This document shows, one piece after another, positions 5,364-6,703 of a stretch of DNA of 6,703 nucleotides. The translations under genes and the position numbers were made by a program. Origin of the DNA: an uncultured Brachyspira sp. (lineage in GTDB: Bacteria > Cyanobacteriota > Vampirovibrionia > Gastranaerophilales > Gastranaerophilaceae); NCBI GenBank assembly GCA_900321895.1, contig ONYB01000209.1:1-6703 (forward strand), written 5' to 3'. How positions within the stretch are numbered: position 1 is the stretch's first letter; each line of letters opens with the position of its first letter. The notes beneath the pieces were generated by a model. It saw only the letters and a program-made list of their open reading frames with translations. It was not told where the DNA came from and ran no database searches.

Positions 5364-5457
5364 AAACATATAAACTCATCGACGCAAAGCGTCGTGCACT
5401 AAAAGTATAGAGTTTTTGGCGACATCCGCCATCTCTCTTTCATACCCAAATCAACAG
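5364..5457 (-). other. Hairpin-rich 3' region of the 45-codon gene
   Basis: Between the small gene's stop and the terminator lie two further hairpins: TGGCG / CGCCA with a 5-base loop (5417-5431), and CGACGC / GCGTCG with a 3-base loop (5380-5394). The minus-strand sequence just upstream of the first, AAAGAGAGAT (5431-5440), is the same 10-mer that starts the 108-bp repeats. The region could be a structured 3' UTR, a 3'-derived small RNA, or a remnant of the repeat family. No reading frame here looks coding. Confidence 0.45.
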
Positions 5458-5595
5458 CTATGCCTGTTCTGCGGCATATTCTGCTTCCTCAATCTTTTTT
5501 AGTAAGTCGTCAATTTGTTCTTTCAAATATTCCATAAACAATCCGACTTCTTCTTTAAAACTGTAGGCACCCGGCCAAATCATATAACCATACAT
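5458..5595 (-). CDS. Small acidic helical protein, 45 residues, unknown
   Basis: This is an intact 45-codon frame from ATG to TAG. AAGGAG (5606-5611) lies ten bases before the ATG. The protein starts with an aromatic segment, MYGYMIWPGAYSF (1-13). It then becomes one amphipathic charged helix (14-45) with LKEQIDDLLKKIEEAEYAA, a short coiled-coil-like pattern with leucine/isoleucine spacing of 3-4. No signal peptide, cysteine pair or metal motif is visible. It follows the transglycosylase-like gene by 96 bases and is closed by its own terminator. The ribosome binding site is complementary to an upstream stretch (5595-5663), so its translation is probably controlled by RNA folding. I know no named family. 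The SD, codon content and terminator make a real gene likely. Confidence 0.7.
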   Translation of the reverse strand: MYGYMIWPGAYSFKEEVGLFMEYLKEQIDDLLKKIEEAEYAAEQA

Positions 5596-5663
5596 AAAAA
5601 ATTTACTCCTTATCTTGTCTAACCTAACAAATTAAGTTACGGCATTTTGGAGTAAATTCTTTA
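5595..5663 (-). promoter_or_regulatory. SD-masking leader helix before the 45-codon gene
   Basis: Bases 5649-5663 and 5595-5609 are reverse complements at 14 of 15 positions. The one exception (a5599, c5659) becomes a G-U wobble in minus-strand RNA, so 15 consecutive pairs form around a 39-base loop. The helix covers GGAG of the Shine-Dalgarno and reaches the A of the start codon. A second CU-rich segment, GACUCCUC, further 5' (5671-5678) could pair with the same SD as an alternative. This layout fits a translational switch or RNA thermometer. The ligand or trigger is unknown. Confidence 0.55.
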
Positions 5664-5691
5664 GAAAATTGAGGAGTCTTGTTACATAATT

Positions 5692-6603
5692 TTACAATTC
5701 TGCTTTAGAAGTTTGAGTAGAAGTCGTGGAAGACATTACGACTTTGGGATTTAAGTCATTTTGTTTAATATCATTCAAAACTCTTTGTAGGTCGTGTTTT
5801 GTAATTCTTTTGTCTTTGTTAAAATCAAGACCCGAATTTTGCCTGTAATAGCGTCCCGTTTTGGCATCGTTTGCAGCAGCCAAAAATTTGGAATTAATAT
5901 TGTTCGGGGTTAGGAACAAAGCGTACAATTCGCCACCCGTCAAGGTTTTGGTTGAATCTTCCACGTAAGTTTCTCTTACAGAAAGAACAAAATTTCTAAC
6001 ATAAGGAAGTTGCTCTTCCTTGCTAAGTTTTGCGAATTTTGGCAAACTCATTGAACTTTTTATATTTTTGCTGAATTCTTTGTGGGCTTTTGCATAATCA
6101 ATACTCATATCGAGTGCCATTTGACCCATTTGCCCGATACCGTAGAAAGAACCGCGTCTTGCGGACGGGTCAAAGTGAGATTCCTTGAACAAAAGTGCGG
6201 TCAAGTCTTCAGGTTTGCAATTTATGGCTTTTGAGGCTTCCACAATCTGTTTTATAAAGTTATTTGAACTTTCAGGAAGTACCGTTCTTACCATGCCCTG
6301 AATTTTTGTGAAATTGCTGTCCGTAGTGGCAACAATTTTTGGAAGAGATTTAATAGTAGAGGCAACAACCTGCGGTTTTATCGCTTCCGGAGCAAAAGGT
6401 TGTAATTTCATAGCTTTAGGTGTCGGATTGAGGTGAAAAAAGGATTGTGCAAGCATAACAATGCTCGGCAAAAACTGTTTTGGACGTGCTTTTTTGTAAG
6501 ATTTTATGCAAGCCGTTTTTGCCATAGCTGATTTATGTTTAATTTGCACGATTTTCTTCGCAACTTTATAAGAGTTGTAAGGGTTAATTCCTGAAACTAT
6601 CAT
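5692..6603 (-). CDS. Lytic transglycosylase-like protein with C-terminal EF-hand
   Basis: This is a 303-residue protein. Residues 125-165 carry an SLT/lysozyme-like motif: EDLTALLFKESHFDP, then a Gly-rich turn GSFYGIGQMGQMALD. The pattern is the soluble lytic transglycosylase one, E-S-x-F-(D/N)-P-x-A followed by G-x-G-Q-(M/F), with Glu141 the likely catalytic acid. Such enzymes cleave peptidoglycan between MurNAc and GlcNAc. LYALFLTPNNINSKFLAA (227-244) may be the distal part of that domain. Residues 260-271 form a calcium loop, D260-x-N262-x-D264-x-R-I-T-x-x-D271, of EF-hand/dockerin type. The tail is Ser/Thr-rich. The N-terminus is Lys-rich with a weak hydrophobic stretch (44-58) and no clear signal peptide, so export is uncertain. 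AAGGAA six bases upstream fixes the start. It could instead be a phage or secreted structural protein with a lysozyme fold. Confidence 0.78.
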   Translation of the reverse strand: MIVSGINPYNSYKVAKKIVQIKHKSAMAKTACIKSYKKARPKQFLPSIVMLAQSFFHLNPTPKAMKLQPFAPEAIKPQVVASTIKSLPKIVATTDSNFTKIQGMVRTVLPESSNNFIKQIVEASKAINCKPEDLTALLFKESHFDPSARRGSFYGIGQMGQMALDMSIDYAKAHKEFSKNIKSSMSLPKFAKLSKEEQLPYVRNFVLSVRETYVEDSTKTLTGGELYALFLTPNNINSKFLAAANDAKTGRYYRQNSGLDFNKDKRITKHDLQRVLNDIKQNDLNPKVVMSSTTSTQTSKAEL

Positions 6604-6609
6604 TGTATA

Positions 6610-6656
6610 TTCCTTTTTGTCTTGGGGTAAATATTTCTACTTGGATTTTGTATCAA
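6610..6656 (-). promoter_or_regulatory. Candidate promoter and RBS of the transglycosylase-like gene
   Basis: On the minus strand TTGATA (6651-6656), 17 bases, then TATTTA (6628-6633) make a possible promoter. A rival is TTGAAA (6668-6673), 17 bases, CAAAAT (6645-6650). Sequence alone does not decide between them. The Shine-Dalgarno AAGGAA is at 6610-6615. Unlike pncC and holA, this gene has a normal leader. Confidence 0.4.
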
Positions 6657-6703
6657 TATTTAAAAAATTTCAACCCTTTTGTAAAATATGTTAAGGAAAT
6701 CGG

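Overview
The window is AT-rich bacterial DNA carrying one tRNA gene, six protein genes longer than 150 codons, one well-supported 45-codon gene and several families of palindromic intergenic repeats. The low GC content, the lysine-rich unfamiliar proteins and a surface-type transglycosylase starting MIVSGINPYNSYK fit a host-associated lineage. I lean towards gut Vampirovibrionia/Melainabacteria (Gastranaerophilales), but this is an impression and no single gene here proves it.

Left part (1-1632), accessory in character. Two nearly identical 108-bp palindromic repeats (1-108 and 335-442, 106 of 108 bases identical) flank a strong bidirectional terminator and a different nested-palindrome element. 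Immediately after the second repeat, the last 31 codons of a class I (aspartate-type) aminotransferase run to a stop at 531-533 with no body upstream, so this looks like a gene remnant cut at the repeat edge. An unrecognised 232-residue gene lies opposite and converges on it. Then come about 400 bp with no convincing gene.

Middle part (1633-3446). A tRNA-Ile(GAU) gene on the minus strand has its own promoter and terminator. Divergent from it is a plus-strand gene for a 302-residue acidic all-helical repeat protein. Its 3' end overlaps by 14 bp the end of pncC (CinA C-terminal type nicotinamide-nucleotide amidase), which is on the minus strand. Upstream of pncC is a short array of 8-bp tandem repeats.

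Right part (3447-6703), all on the minus strand. Reading in the direction of transcription: a transglycosylase-like protein with a C-terminal EF-hand/dockerin-like calcium loop; a 45-codon gene whose ribosome binding site is buried in a 15-bp RNA helix; a hairpin-rich 3' region ending in an intrinsic terminator; then holA and holB, which encode the delta and delta' subunits of the DNA polymerase III clamp loader and overlap by 17 bp.

The most interesting signals are the SD-masking helix in front of the small gene (5595-5663), the aminotransferase remnant joined to a repeat, and a repeated promoter geometry (TATAAT, six bases, ATG) before pncC and holA that predicts leaderless mRNAs.
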